Of a DNA stretch of 42,158 nt, positions 25,442 to 33,581 are shown in pieces (position 1 is the first letter of the stretch; each line of letters opens with the position of its first letter). A program made the translations under genes and the position numbers. The notes under the pieces were generated by a model, which saw only the letters and a program-made list of their open reading frames with translations, did no database searches and was not told where the DNA came from. This DNA comes from an uncultured Oscillospiraceae bacterium (lineage in GTDB: Bacteria > Bacillota > Clostridia > Oscillospirales > Oscillospiraceae): assembly GCA_947628805.1 (NCBI GenBank), contig CANRBG010000011.1, positions 1 through 42,158 on the forward strand, in the 5' to 3' direction.

Positions 25442-25631
25442 TTTCGCCTCCTTTGCGGACCGACCCATCGATAACATTATACCGTTTGGATCGGCTGCAG
25501 TCAAATGAAGACGTTGGCAGCGCTTGGTGAAGAAGCTGCTGGACCAGCAAGTCAGCGAGAGGCTGCCCGCCCTGAAAACTGCGCTGGACGGTATACGTTG
25601 CGCAGCCGATGTGTATCTGCCGTTGTGACAT
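25428..25631 (-). CDS. Small transposon-associated protein (TnpW-like)
   Basis: A 67-residue protein starting at ATG 25631 behind GGGGAGGTGAG. It opens with MSQRQIHIGCATYTVQRSF, a short beta-hairpin-like pattern, and continues with PLADLLVQQLLHQ, resembling the small TnpW proteins found just before TnpX-type recombinases. It overlaps the recombinase start by 14 bases, indicating coupled translation. Function unknown; a directionality or regulatory role is possible. Identification rests on remembered family pattern and context. Confidence 0.6.
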   Translation of the reverse strand: MSQRQIHIGCATYTVQRSFQGGQPLADLLVQQLLHQALPTSSFDCSRSKRYNVIDGSVRKGGENEDR

Positions 25632-25698
25632 CCTCTCGCTCACCTCCCCGGACCACCATAATCCTTGCCCGAATTGATGTCGTTTAAGCTTTGTCTTC

Positions 25699-25727
25699 AG
25701 CGTAGCAGTGAGCGGGAGCGATTGCAA
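25699..25727 (-). promoter_or_regulatory. Promoter of the tnpW-recombinase unit
   Basis: On the minus strand TTGCAA (25727-25722) and TACGCT (25704-25699), with TG one base before it, are spaced by 17 bases, about 67 bases before the small gene. A moderate match. Confidence 0.45.
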
Positions 25728-25797
25728 AATGTATTTTTTGAATGAAGAAAAACAAAAAGTCCGTACAAATATTCAAATTGGCAGAGGAAACTTTCAT

Positions 25798-25839
25798 ATG
25801 CCCCAATGCCGCCGGAACATTCCGGCGGCATTGGGGCAT
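25798..25839. terminator. Long perfect hairpin after the regulator remnant
   Basis: Arms 25798-25817 and 25820-25839 are exact reverse complements of 20 bases (ATGCCCCAATGCCGCCGGAA). It lies 26 bases after the end of the ATPase/regulator remnant on the minus strand. No strong T tract follows, so it may act as a terminator or as a mobile-element feature. Confidence 0.6.
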
Positions 25840-25864
25840 GTTTAAGCTGCAATGGTCATAGTAG

Positions 25865-26847
25865 TTATGACTTCATTACCGTATAAAACCGCTGGCGGGG
25901 GCTTTTGGGGTGGTCCGGCTCGGACATGGCAATCAGGCCGGCCCGGATGAGAGGTTCAAGGTACCGCTTTTGGGCGTACTGTCTGGACGGGATCGCCAGA
26001 TAGTCCAGGATATCTTTTCGGCTCCGGGGCGTCCGGCAGAAAGCGATCAGTCCCTTTTCGTCCACAACAGAAAGGGCCTCTTTCAGCTGCTTGGCTGCGT
26101 AGTTGCCATTGAAGAGTGTGACGGTGAAGGTGCCGCGGGAGTCGGTGAACACCGGCGCGGGCAGGCCCATCTCCTTCATGGCGTGCTGGATGCGTGGAAT
26201 GCCGGAATAGCGGTTCTCTGTCTCGCCCAGCACCTCCATGGCCGTCACCAGCACAGGGTTTCGGGTATCCGGCTGGGTCTTGCCCAGCTGATCCACCCGC
26301 GGCCGGCCGTAGAGTCCGCCGGGGCTGGATATCTCCATGCGGTCGGTATACATGGTGATCTGAATAGGCATCCCCTGGGTGTGGATGCTGTAATCCCGGT
26401 GGATCAGCGCGTTCAGCACTGCTTCCCGGACGGCGTCCATGGGATATTGGGGGATGTCTGTGCGCTTGCCGGTCTGGGGGTCGATCCTGGTAGCGATACG
26501 CATATTGCTGCGGACGAAGGCCAGAGTCCCTTCCAGCATCTCCGACAGCGTCCCCTCGATGCGGCGGCTGTCGCTAAAACGCTGTCCCTTCTCATCCAGT
26601 ACGCCCAACTCCGTCCCCGGCACACTGGCTGCGATGATGCCCAGCTGGGGGAAGTAGGCCTGAGGATAGGGACTGAACAGCAACACCGCGTACAGGGTCA
26701 CCTGTCCGCTTTTGGTTACGCCGATGAGGGTATACAGCTGCTCTGTGGGGGTGGCGGCCAAATTGGGCCGATTTTTTTCCGCAGGACGATGTATTCCTCC
26801 AGCTTTGCCTGATCCAGGCCGTCAACGCTGGCATTCGTACCCATACG
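25865..26847 (-). pseudogene. AlbA_2/Schlafen-type ATP-binding regulator, truncated and frameshifted
   Basis: The main open part (25865-26761) encodes the C-terminal GHKL-ATPase-like and winged-helix halves of a DNA-binding regulator: YPMDAVREAVLNALIHRDYS is the typical ATP-binding helix, and GGLYGRPRVDQLGKTQPDTR and the final winged-helix part follow. The sequence before it, RMGTNASVDGLDQAKLEEYI, belongs to the same protein but in another frame. The two join if a run of seven A (T on the plus strand, 26772-26778) were eight. The N-terminal AlbA_2 DNA-binding domain is absent, cut off at about 26847 by transposase sequence. It is probably non-functional. Confidence 0.75.
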
Positions 26848-27032
26848 TCAACGGTGCCAGGGTAAGCGCTCCATGCCGTCCGAAATCGCTCAAACTCTGC
26901 CTCCGCTGCCGTGAGACTGGGCGCGCCGTAGATCTTCTTCAAGTGAGCGGTAAATCGCTTATATTCTTTTGAGGGGATATAGCGTACGGAATTGCGGACC
27001 AAATGGACGATGCATCGCTGGACGACCACCTC
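26840..27032 (-). pseudogene. IS256-family (mutator) transposase fragment
   Basis: On the minus strand 65 residues match the central-to-late part of IS256-type transposases: VVQRCIVHLVRNSVRYIPSK then EYKRFTAHLKKIYGAPSLT and ending AYPGTVDVWVR. Both the N-terminal half and the C-terminal part with the last catalytic Glu are missing. The fragment is joined directly to the regulator remnant at 26840-26847. Confidence 0.8.
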
Positions 27033-27114
27033 TAACCTATTACTTTTGTGTCCACTAACCCTTGACTATTTCAGCTGAACGCCCCCGGTTTTTTGATATG
27101 GTGACAGCCTTCTG
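27033..27114. other. Unassigned joint between the IS256 fragment and the AraC gene
   Basis: The stretch at 27045-27075 (TTTTGTGTCCACTAACCC and on) looks like an IS256-type terminal repeat, which would make the transposase fragment an internally deleted copy. No gene is seen. Confidence 0.3.
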
Positions 27115-27969
27115 TCACGGTACCCGTTCAACGGAACGCCTGGCCTGGTTCCGGCGGCGGTACTCCGTGGGGCTCATGCCCTCCACCCGGCGGAAGCACT
27201 GGGAGAAGTAGCTGGGGGAGGAGAAGCCCAGGATCTGGGCGATATGAGACAGGGTGTGGTCCGTCTGGGCCAGGAGGAAGCGGCTCTCCCGGATGCGGCG
27301 CTGCAGGAGGTAGCGGATGGGGGAGACGCCGAATTCCTTCTGGAAGGCGTGGCTGAGATAGTACTTGTTCAGATGGGCCACCACCGCCAGCTGTTCCAAG
27401 GTGAGGGCCTCTTTGAAATGGTTGTCGATGTACCGGCGCACCAGGGCGCACTCTCGGCTGGACTTCTGCTCCGCCGGGACGGGAAAGAGCACGGACTGAA
27501 ACTGCCGTGTCATCAGGATCAGCAAGATGCGCAGCAGGCTTTGGCACAGGGCGGCGCTGCCGCTCAGGCCGGTGGAGACCTCGTGCAGCATAAGCTCCAG
27601 GCAGGCGGACGTCTGCCGCTGCTGGGCAAACCCGTGCAGCAGCACATATCCGCCGGCGGACGCGTGCAGCTCCAGCCCGTCCACCCCCAGAACCACATAC
27701 TGCAGAGGATCGGCCGGCTGGCTATACTCGGTATGGGGCACGCCCGGATCGACGGTGACCAGGTCCCCCGCCACAAGGGGGACCGTGCCCTGCTGCAGCT
27801 GAAGCGAGCCGCTGCCGCCGGTGACGAAGAACATCTCCGCACAGGCGTGGATGTGCTGGGAACAGTCCCACTCGGGGCTGTACTGGGCGCGGGTCACATA
27901 CAACAGTCGCGCTCCGTCCAGGCCGGGGACCGGCTCCTCCGGAGGTAGGGCGTATTGACGGGTGCTCAC
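27115..27969 (-). CDS. AraC family transcriptional regulator
   Basis: A 284-residue regulator. Residues 1-150 form a cupin-like sensor domain (CSQHIHACAEMFFVTGGSG, then DLVTVDPGVPHTEYS), and residues 185-284 the double helix-turn-helix of AraC/XylS (LTLEQLAVVAHLNKYYLSHAF then ISHIAQILGFSS-type second motif, read as LSHIAQILGFSSPSYFSQCF). GTG at 27969 follows AAAGGAGG. It is divergent from the sugar transporter/GH112 operon and most likely controls it in response to a sugar. Confidence 0.9.
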   Translation of the reverse strand: MSTRQYALPPEEPVPGLDGARLLYVTRAQYSPEWDCSQHIHACAEMFFVTGGSGSLQLQQGTVPLVAGDLVTVDPGVPHTEYSQPADPLQYVVLGVDGLELHASAGGYVLLHGFAQQRQTSACLELMLHEVSTGLSGSAALCQSLLRILLILMTRQFQSVLFPVPAEQKSSRECALVRRYIDNHFKEALTLEQLAVVAHLNKYYLSHAFQKEFGVSPIRYLLQRRIRESRFLLAQTDHTLSHIAQILGFSSPSYFSQCFRRVEGMSPTEYRRRNQARRSVERVP

Positions 27970-28010
27970 GGCTGCCGCCTCCTTTCGCGCGCGCTGCTCC
28001 TGTGGGGGAC

Positions 28011-28039
28011 ATTATACGTTTTTTCCCGCCGCTTTGCAA
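28011..28039 (-). promoter_or_regulatory. Promoter of the AraC gene
   Basis: On the minus strand TTGCAA (28039-28034) and TATAAT (28016-28011) are spaced by 17 bases, a strong sigma-A promoter 42 bases before the start. Confidence 0.8.
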
Positions 28040-28178
28040 TATGGCCGTCCCTGGCCGGCCTGGACCGGGTGGATGTCTTTTGCATAGCAAATTATTAAAT
28101 TTCAACGAAATGGACGCATATATACCAGAGATGATTAAGTAAAAATATATAGAAATAGCAATTAATATAAAGACAAGA

Positions 28179-28194
28179 ACAATATTTTTATTGT
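28179..28194. promoter_or_regulatory. Candidate operator before the GH112 operon
   Basis: A small inverted repeat ACAATA-TTTT-TATTGT overlaps the -35 hexamer of the operon promoter. Its location suits a regulator site, although AraC proteins more often bind direct repeats. Confidence 0.3.
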
Positions 28195-28218
28195 ATTCGC
28201 CGGACAAAGGTATATACT
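28191..28218 (+). promoter_or_regulatory. Promoter of the GH112 sugar operon
   Basis: TTGTAT (28191-28196) and TATACT (28213-28218) are spaced by 16 bases, 68 bases before the binding protein start. The rest of the 316-base divergent region (27970-28285) is AT-rich on this side and holds no gene. Confidence 0.6.
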
Positions 28219-28285
28219 GGGACCAGAACAGTTGGAAGCAAGTTTTACGGAACGAAAAATCAAATTTTTTAAGGAGGAATCATCC

Positions 28286-29497
28286 ATGAAGAAGCTTCTC
28301 AGCATGATCCTCGCGCTGGTCATGGTCCTGTCCCTGGGTGCCTTTGCCCTGGCGGACGACGGCACGGAGATCACCTTCTGGTCCATGTGGAACGAGGGCG
28401 AGCCCCAGGCAAACGTCATCGCCGAGGCCGCCGCGGCCTATGAGGCCGAGACCGGCGTACACGTGAACATCGAGTGGAAGGGCCGCGACATCAACACCCT
28501 TCTGTCCGCCGCTCTGGAGGCGGGCGAGTCCTTCGACATCTTCGAGGACGACTACAACCGCATCGGCCAGGTCTACACCGACTACACCTATGATCTGACC
28601 GACATGGCCGAGGCCGCCGGATACGAGGGCTACGCCTGCTTCAACGATCAGGCCATCGCCTGGGCGGGCTATCTGAACTCCATCACCGAGCAGCCCCAGG
28701 TCGGCGGCGTGTTCTACAACAAGGACGCCTTCGCCGAGGCCGGCATCGAGGCCGAGCCCACCACCTGGGCGGAGTTCCTGGACGTGTGCGCCAAGCTGAA
28801 GGACGCGGGCATCGCGCCTCTGGCTCAGGACGGCGCTTACACCAACTTCTCCTTCTACTATCACCTGGTCCGCTACCTGGGCGAGGACGGCATCGCCGAG
28901 CTGCGTGACAACGGCGGCTGGGCCGACAGCGAGGGCGCCGTGCAGGCCGCTCAGGACATCATCGACCTGGTCAACGCCGGCTACCTGGCCGAGGGCGCTC
29001 CCGACGAGTATCCCTCCAGCCAGACTAAGGTGGGCCTGGGCACTGCCGCCATGGTGGTGTGTGCCAACTACGTGACCGCCGAGGTCAACGCCGCGGTGGG
29101 CGAGGAGGTCAACTGGGGCCTGTTCAACTATCCCGCCGTTGACGGCGGCGCGGAGCCCACTGCCGCTTACGCTGGTGCCAACTCCCTGGCCATCACCTCC
29201 TACAGTGAGCATCCCCAGGAAGCCTTTGACTTCATCATGTTCCTGGTCACCGGCGAGTGGGATCAGACCATGGCCGACACGGCCGCGCAGATCCCCGCCG
29301 ACCCCAACAACACCGCTCCCGCGTCTCTGACCGGCACGGTGGAGACCCTGAAGGCTGCCGACAAGCCCATGACCTGGTGTGGCTCTCTGAACACCCACCC
29401 CGCCTGGGGCGACATGAAGACCATGTTCACGGAGCTGTTCGAGGGCAAGTATGAGACGGGCGCTGACTTCTGCGCCGCCATGGACGCTCTGTATTGA
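28286..29497 (+). CDS. Sugar ABC transporter substrate-binding protein (family 1)
   Basis: A 403-residue extracellular solute-binding protein. The signal peptide MKKLLSMILALVMVLSLG with AFALA before the mature N-terminus has no Cys, so there is no lipobox. The mature start TEITFWSMWNEGEPQANVI is the usual family 1 opening, and AAAAYEAETGVHVNIEWKGRD follows. ATG 28286 has AAGGAGG at 28271-28277. It would bind an oligosaccharide, probably the disaccharide cleaved by the GH112 enzyme of the same operon. A strong attenuator hairpin follows. Confidence 0.92.
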   Translation: MKKLLSMILALVMVLSLGAFALADDGTEITFWSMWNEGEPQANVIAEAAAAYEAETGVHVNIEWKGRDINTLLSAALEAGESFDIFEDDYNRIGQVYTDYTYDLTDMAEAAGYEGYACFNDQAIAWAGYLNSITEQPQVGGVFYNKDAFAEAGIEAEPTTWAEFLDVCAKLKDAGIAPLAQDGAYTNFSFYYHLVRYLGEDGIAELRDNGGWADSEGAVQAAQDIIDLVNAGYLAEGAPDEYPSSQTKVGLGTAAMVVCANYVTAEVNAAVGEEVNWGLFNYPAVDGGAEPTAAYAGANSLAITSYSEHPQEAFDFIMFLVTGEWDQTMADTAAQIPADPNNTAPASLTGTVETLKAADKPMTWCGSLNTHPAWGDMKTMFTELFEGKYETGADFCAAMDALY

Positions 29498-29509
29498 TCC
29501 CTGACTGAG

Positions 29510-29541
29510 ACAGGCGGCACTTCGGTGCCGCCTGTTTTTTG
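29510..29541 (+). terminator. Attenuating terminator after the binding protein gene
   Basis: An 11-bp stem (29510-29520 with 29525-29535) with a TTCG loop and TTTTTT is a textbook terminator within the operon, 12 bases after the stop. It should lower permease and enzyme expression relative to the binding protein. Confidence 0.85.
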
Positions 29542-29594
29542 ATACCGGCCGGCCTTGGGCCGGGCCAACTTCCGGCGAGAGAGGTGAACCCTTT

Positions 29595-30488
29595 ATGAAA
29601 AAGAACCGGGCCCTGATCTTTTTCTTCATCGCCCCCACGGTGATCTGCCTGTTTCTGATGTATGTCTATCCCGTACTGCGCACGGTAGCCATGAGCTTTT
29701 TCCGGGTGGAGAGCGTGACGGCGGACGTGGGCGTGTGGAGCTTCAACGGCGTGGACAACTACGTCAAGATCTTCCACAACGCCAGCTTCATCACGTCCCT
29801 GAAAAACTTCCTGGCCATCTGGATCGTAGGCGGTGTGATCACCTTGGCTCTGTCGCTGCTGATCGCAGTGATCCTGACCAGCAAGATCCGCTTTCAAGGC
29901 TTTTTCCGGGCGGCCATCTATCTGCCCAACATCATCAGCGCCGTGGCCCTGGCCACCATGTGGGTGCAGTACATATTCAACTACGACTACGGTCTGCTGA
30001 ACCAGCTGGTCACCTTCCTTGGCTTCGATAAAGTCCGCTGGCTGGGCACGGACGCCAAGCTGTGGGCCATGATCGCCGCTTTCATCTACGGCAGCATCGG
30101 CTACTACATGCTCATCTACATCAGTGGCATCGAGGGCATCCCCACGGACCTGTACGAGGCGGCCACCATCGACGGGGCCAGCAAGTCAATCCAGTTTTTC
30201 CGCATCACCCTGCCCCTTTTGAAGGGCATCGTCAAGACCACCATCACCTTCTGGACCATCAACGCCGCCACCTTCTATCTGTGGTCGAAGCTGTTCAGCC
30301 CGGTCCAGACGGAGGGCTCCACCATCGTGCCGGTCATATACCTCTATGACACTGTGTTCGGCGGCAAGGGCGTGGTGGAGCGTGACGCCGGTGCCGGCGC
30401 GGCGGTGGGCGTGGTGCTGACGGTCATTATTATCATCGTGTACGTGATCACCGAGAAGCTGCTAAAAAGCAACGATCTGGAGTACTGA
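29595..30488 (+). CDS. Sugar ABC transporter permease (MalF-like)
   Basis: A 297-residue permease with six membrane helices, starting MKKNRALIFFFIAPTVICLF. The coupling (EAA) loop is visible as LYEAATIDGASKSIQFFRITL. It belongs to the CUT1 class with the next gene and should import an oligosaccharide. The ATG follows AGAGAGGTG. It lies 97 bases after the binding protein gene with the attenuator between. Confidence 0.92.
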   Translation: MKKNRALIFFFIAPTVICLFLMYVYPVLRTVAMSFFRVESVTADVGVWSFNGVDNYVKIFHNASFITSLKNFLAIWIVGGVITLALSLLIAVILTSKIRFQGFFRAAIYLPNIISAVALATMWVQYIFNYDYGLLNQLVTFLGFDKVRWLGTDAKLWAMIAAFIYGSIGYYMLIYISGIEGIPTDLYEAATIDGASKSIQFFRITLPLLKGIVKTTITFWTINAATFYLWSKLFSPVQTEGSTIVPVIYLYDTVFGGKGVVERDAGAGAAVGVVLTVIIIIVYVITEKLLKSNDLEY

Positions 30489-30503
30489 CAGGAGGGGGAG
30501 ACG

Positions 30504-31361
30504 ATGGAAAAGACAAAACGCAAATTCGACTGGAAGCGCGAGCTGAAGATGCTTCCCGGCTACCTGGTGGTGATCGCCTATGTGGGCTTTCTGGTGGTTA
30601 TGCTCAGCTGGATATTCGGCGCCAGCCTGTCCACCTCCCGGGAGATCATGACGGGGTCGGTGCTGAAATTCGCCAGCGGCTTTCATTGGGACAACTATAT
30701 CACCGCCTGGAAGACCCAGAACGTATCCATATTTTTCGGAAACTCCCTTCTGTACGCTGTGATCTCCTGCGCGGGGGTGCTGCTGATTGCGGCCCCGGCG
30801 GCCTATGTGCTCAGCCGCTGGAATTTCCGGGGCAGCCGGACCATCCGCATCGCCCTGGTCATCGCCATGAGCGTGCCGGCCATCATGATCATCATGCCCC
30901 TGTACTCGCTGGCGGTGAAGTGGGGCATCAAGGGCCGCATCCTGCTCATCGCCCTGTATATCTTCATGCGGGTGCCCTATACGGCCATCTACATGCTGGA
31001 CTTTTTTGCCACGCTGAGCCACGACTATGAGGAGGCCGCGGCCATCGACGGCTGTTCGGCCAACCGGACCTTCTGGGTCATCATGCTGCCGCTGATCCAG
31101 CCGGCCATTATCACGGTGACCATCTTCAACTTCCTGAGCGTGTGGAACGAATTTTTCATGGCGCTGATCTTCACCACCGGCAAGGAGATGACCCCCGTGG
31201 GCGTGGGGCTTTTGCAGATCGTCAACTCCATGAAGTATTCCGGCAATTACGGAGGGCTGTTCGCGGCGGTGATCATCGTGTTCCTGCCCACGTTCCTGCT
31301 GTACCTGTTCATGAGCCGCCGCATCATCTCCGGCGTCACCGCCGGCGGTGTGAAGGGCTGA
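30504..31361 (+). CDS. Carbohydrate ABC transporter permease (MalG-like)
   Basis: A 285-residue second permease of the same transporter, with the EAA loop DYEEAAAIDGCSANRTFWVIMLP and a C-terminal FMSRRIISGVTAGGVKG typical of MalG-like proteins. It is 15 bases downstream of the first permease with AGGAGGGGGAG as RBS. No ATPase gene is in the operon; CUT1 systems often share an MsmK-like ATPase encoded elsewhere. Confidence 0.92.
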   Translation: MEKTKRKFDWKRELKMLPGYLVVIAYVGFLVVMLSWIFGASLSTSREIMTGSVLKFASGFHWDNYITAWKTQNVSIFFGNSLLYAVISCAGVLLIAAPAAYVLSRWNFRGSRTIRIALVIAMSVPAIMIIMPLYSLAVKWGIKGRILLIALYIFMRVPYTAIYMLDFFATLSHDYEEAAAIDGCSANRTFWVIMLPLIQPAIITVTIFNFLSVWNEFFMALIFTTGKEMTPVGVGLLQIVNSMKYSGNYGGLFAAVIIVFLPTFLLYLFMSRRIISGVTAGGVKG

Positions 31362-31392
31362 GAAAACCATATCCCACAAAGGAAACATACCG

Positions 31393-33558
31393 ATGACGAA
31401 CGATAAAGGCCGCGTGACCATACCCACCGACGAGGATGTGGTCCGGCGCACCCTGGAGATCATGGACCGCTGGGGCGCGGACGCCGTCCGGGACTGCGAC
31501 GGCACAGATTTTCCCGCCGAACTGCGGGACATCGACGCCAGGATCTATTCCACCTACTACACCACCCGCAAGGACAACGCCTGGGCCCGGGCCAATCCCG
31601 ACGAGGTGCAGCAGTGCTATATCATGACGGGCTTTCACACCGCCGGGGAGGGGCCTTTGTCCATCCGGCTCATGCAGGGCGTGAGCCCCGAGCTGATGGC
31701 CGTCAACGACCGGGACGACATCCGCCGCTGGTGGGAGGTCATGGATCGGTCCACGGGGGAGCCCCTGCCGCCGGACCGGTGGCGCTATGAGCCGGAGAGC
31801 GGCTGCGTGGTGATCGACGCACCGGAGAGCTTTCACGACTACACGGTGAGCTTTCTGGCCTATCTCATCTGGGACCCGGTGCATATGTACAACGCCGTCA
31901 CCAACGGCTGGAAGGACTTTGAACACCAGATCACCTTCGACGTACGCCAGCCCAAGACCCACGCCTATTCCCTGGACCGGCTGCGCAAATTCATCGCCGA
32001 CCACCCTTACGTGGACGTGATCCGCTACACCACGTTCTTCCACCAGTTCACCCTGGTCTTCGACGAGCTGAAGCGGGAGAAGTACGTGGACTGGTACGGC
32101 TATTCCGCCTCCGTGAGCCCCTATATCCTGGAGAGATTTGAAAAGGAAGTCGGCTATCCTTTCCGGCCTGAGTACATCATCGACCAGGGGTACTACAACA
32201 ACCAGTACCGTGTCCCAAGCAAGCAGTACAAGGATTTCATGGCCTTCCAGCGCCGGGAGGTGGCGGCGCTTGCCAAAGAATTCGTGGATATCACCCATGA
32301 ATACGGCAAGGAAGCCATGATGTTTCTGGGGGACCACTGGATCGGCACGGAGCCCTACATGGACGAATTCGCCTCCATCGGTCTGGACGCGGTGGTGGGC
32401 AGCGTGGGCAACGGCTCCACGCTGCGGCTGATCTCCGACATCCCGGGCGTGAAATACACCGAGGGCCGGTTTTTGCCCTACTTCTTCCCGGACACCTTCC
32501 ACCCCGGCGGCGACCCGGTCCGGGAGGCGAAGGAGAACTGGGTCACCGCCCGCCGGGCCATATTGCGCAAGCCCATCGACCGGATCGGTTACGGGGGCTA
32601 TCTGAAGCTGGCATGCCAGTTTCCGGAATTCATCGACTATGTACAGAGCGTGTGCGACGAGTTTCGCCGGCTCTATGACAGCATGGGCAAGGGAAGCGCA
32701 AAGCCCTGGTGCGTCAAGACCGTGGCGGTGCTCAACTGCTGGGGCAAGGCCCGGTCCTGGGGCTGCCATATGGTCCATCACGCCCTGTATCAAAAGCAGA
32801 ACTACTCCTATGCCGGTGTCATAGAGGCCCTTGCCGGGGCGCCCTACGACGTGCGGTTCATCAGCTTTGACGACATCCTGGCGGACCCGGCGGCGCTGGA
32901 TGGGGTGGACGTGCTTATCAACGTGGGCGACGGCGACACGGCTCACACCGGCGGCGCCGTGTGGGAGGACGCGCGTATCTCCGCCGCCGTGAAGAGATTC
33001 GTCGCCAATGGCGGCGGGCTGATCGGCGTGGGAGAGCCCGCCGGCCACCAGTACCAGGGCCGGTATTTGCAGCTGGCCGGGGTGCTGGGCGTGGAGAAGG
33101 AGACGGGCTTCACCCTGAACTACGACAAGTACAACTGGGACGAGCATCTGGACCACTTCATCCTGGCGGACGCTGAGGGCCCCGTGGACTTCGGCGAGGG
33201 CAAAAAGAGCATCTATGCGCTCCCCGGCACAGAGGTCCTGGTCCAGCGGGACAGGGAGGTACAGCTGGCGGTAAACGATTTTGGAAAGGGCCGGGCTGTG
33301 TATGTCTCCGGACTTCCGTATTCGGCCCAGAACGCCCGGCTTTTGCACCGGGCGGTGCTGTGGAGCAGCCACGGGGAGGACCTTTTGAAAAAGTGGGCTT
33401 CCGACAACGTGAACGTGGAGGTCCACGCCTACCCGGCCAGCGGCCGCTGGTGCGCGGTGAACAACACCTATGAGCCCCAGCGGACCACCGTCTGGACCGA
33501 CGCTGCCTCGTTCCCCCTGGACCTGGCCGCCAACGAGATCAGGTGGTTCGACATGTGA
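31393..33558 (+). CDS. gnpA: GH112 galactosyl-hexosamine phosphorylase (lacto-N-biose/galacto-N-biose type)
   Basis: A 721-residue cytoplasmic enzyme of family GH112. It begins RVTIPTDEDVVRRTLEIMDRWGADAVRDCDGT, as in lacto-N-biose phosphorylases, and has the catalytic acid D314 in MMFLGDHWIGTEPY at the same place as in the Bifidobacterium enzyme (near 313). A glutamine-amidotransferase-like middle domain (VNVGDGDTAHTGGAVWED) and a C-terminal beta domain follow; length matches the family. It splits beta-1,3-galactosyl-HexNAc with phosphate into galactose 1-phosphate and GlcNAc or GalNAc. A galactosyl-rhamnose specificity also exists in GH112 and is not excluded. It is 31 bases after the permease, in the same operon. 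Confidence 0.9.
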   Translation: MTNDKGRVTIPTDEDVVRRTLEIMDRWGADAVRDCDGTDFPAELRDIDARIYSTYYTTRKDNAWARANPDEVQQCYIMTGFHTAGEGPLSIRLMQGVSPELMAVNDRDDIRRWWEVMDRSTGEPLPPDRWRYEPESGCVVIDAPESFHDYTVSFLAYLIWDPVHMYNAVTNGWKDFEHQITFDVRQPKTHAYSLDRLRKFIADHPYVDVIRYTTFFHQFTLVFDELKREKYVDWYGYSASVSPYILERFEKEVGYPFRPEYIIDQGYYNNQYRVPSKQYKDFMAFQRREVAALAKEFVDITHEYGKEAMMFLGDHWIGTEPYMDEFASIGLDAVVGSVGNGSTLRLISDIPGVKYTEGRFLPYFFPDTFHPGGDPVREAKENWVTARRAILRKPIDRIGYGGYLKLACQFPEFIDYVQSVCDEFRRLYDSMGKGSAKPWCVKTVAVLNCWGKARSWGCHMVHHALYQKQNYSYAGVIEALAGAPYDVRFISFDDILADPAALDGVDVLINVGDGDTAHTGGAVWEDARISAAVKRFVANGGGLIGVGEPAGHQYQGRYLQLAGVLGVEKETGFTLNYDKYNWDEHLDHFILADAEGPVDFGEGKKSIYALPGTEVLVQRDREVQLAVNDFGKGRAVYVSGLPYSAQNARLLHRAVLWSSHGEDLLKKWASDNVNVEVHAYPASGRWCAVNNTYEPQRTTVWTDAASFPLDLAANEIRWFDM

Positions 33559-33581
33559 GCCGGCAGGAGAGGGAAAACGCC

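Noticed and set aside
25505-25687. A plus-strand frame opposite the tnpW-like gene
   Set aside because: No RBS and no recognisable pattern; the minus-strand small gene has an RBS and couples to the recombinase.
31336-33426. A 696-codon minus-strand frame opposite the GH112 gene
   Set aside because: Low-complexity composition (His, Val, Pro, Gly) and exact overlap with a well-recognised enzyme gene show that it is an antisense shadow.
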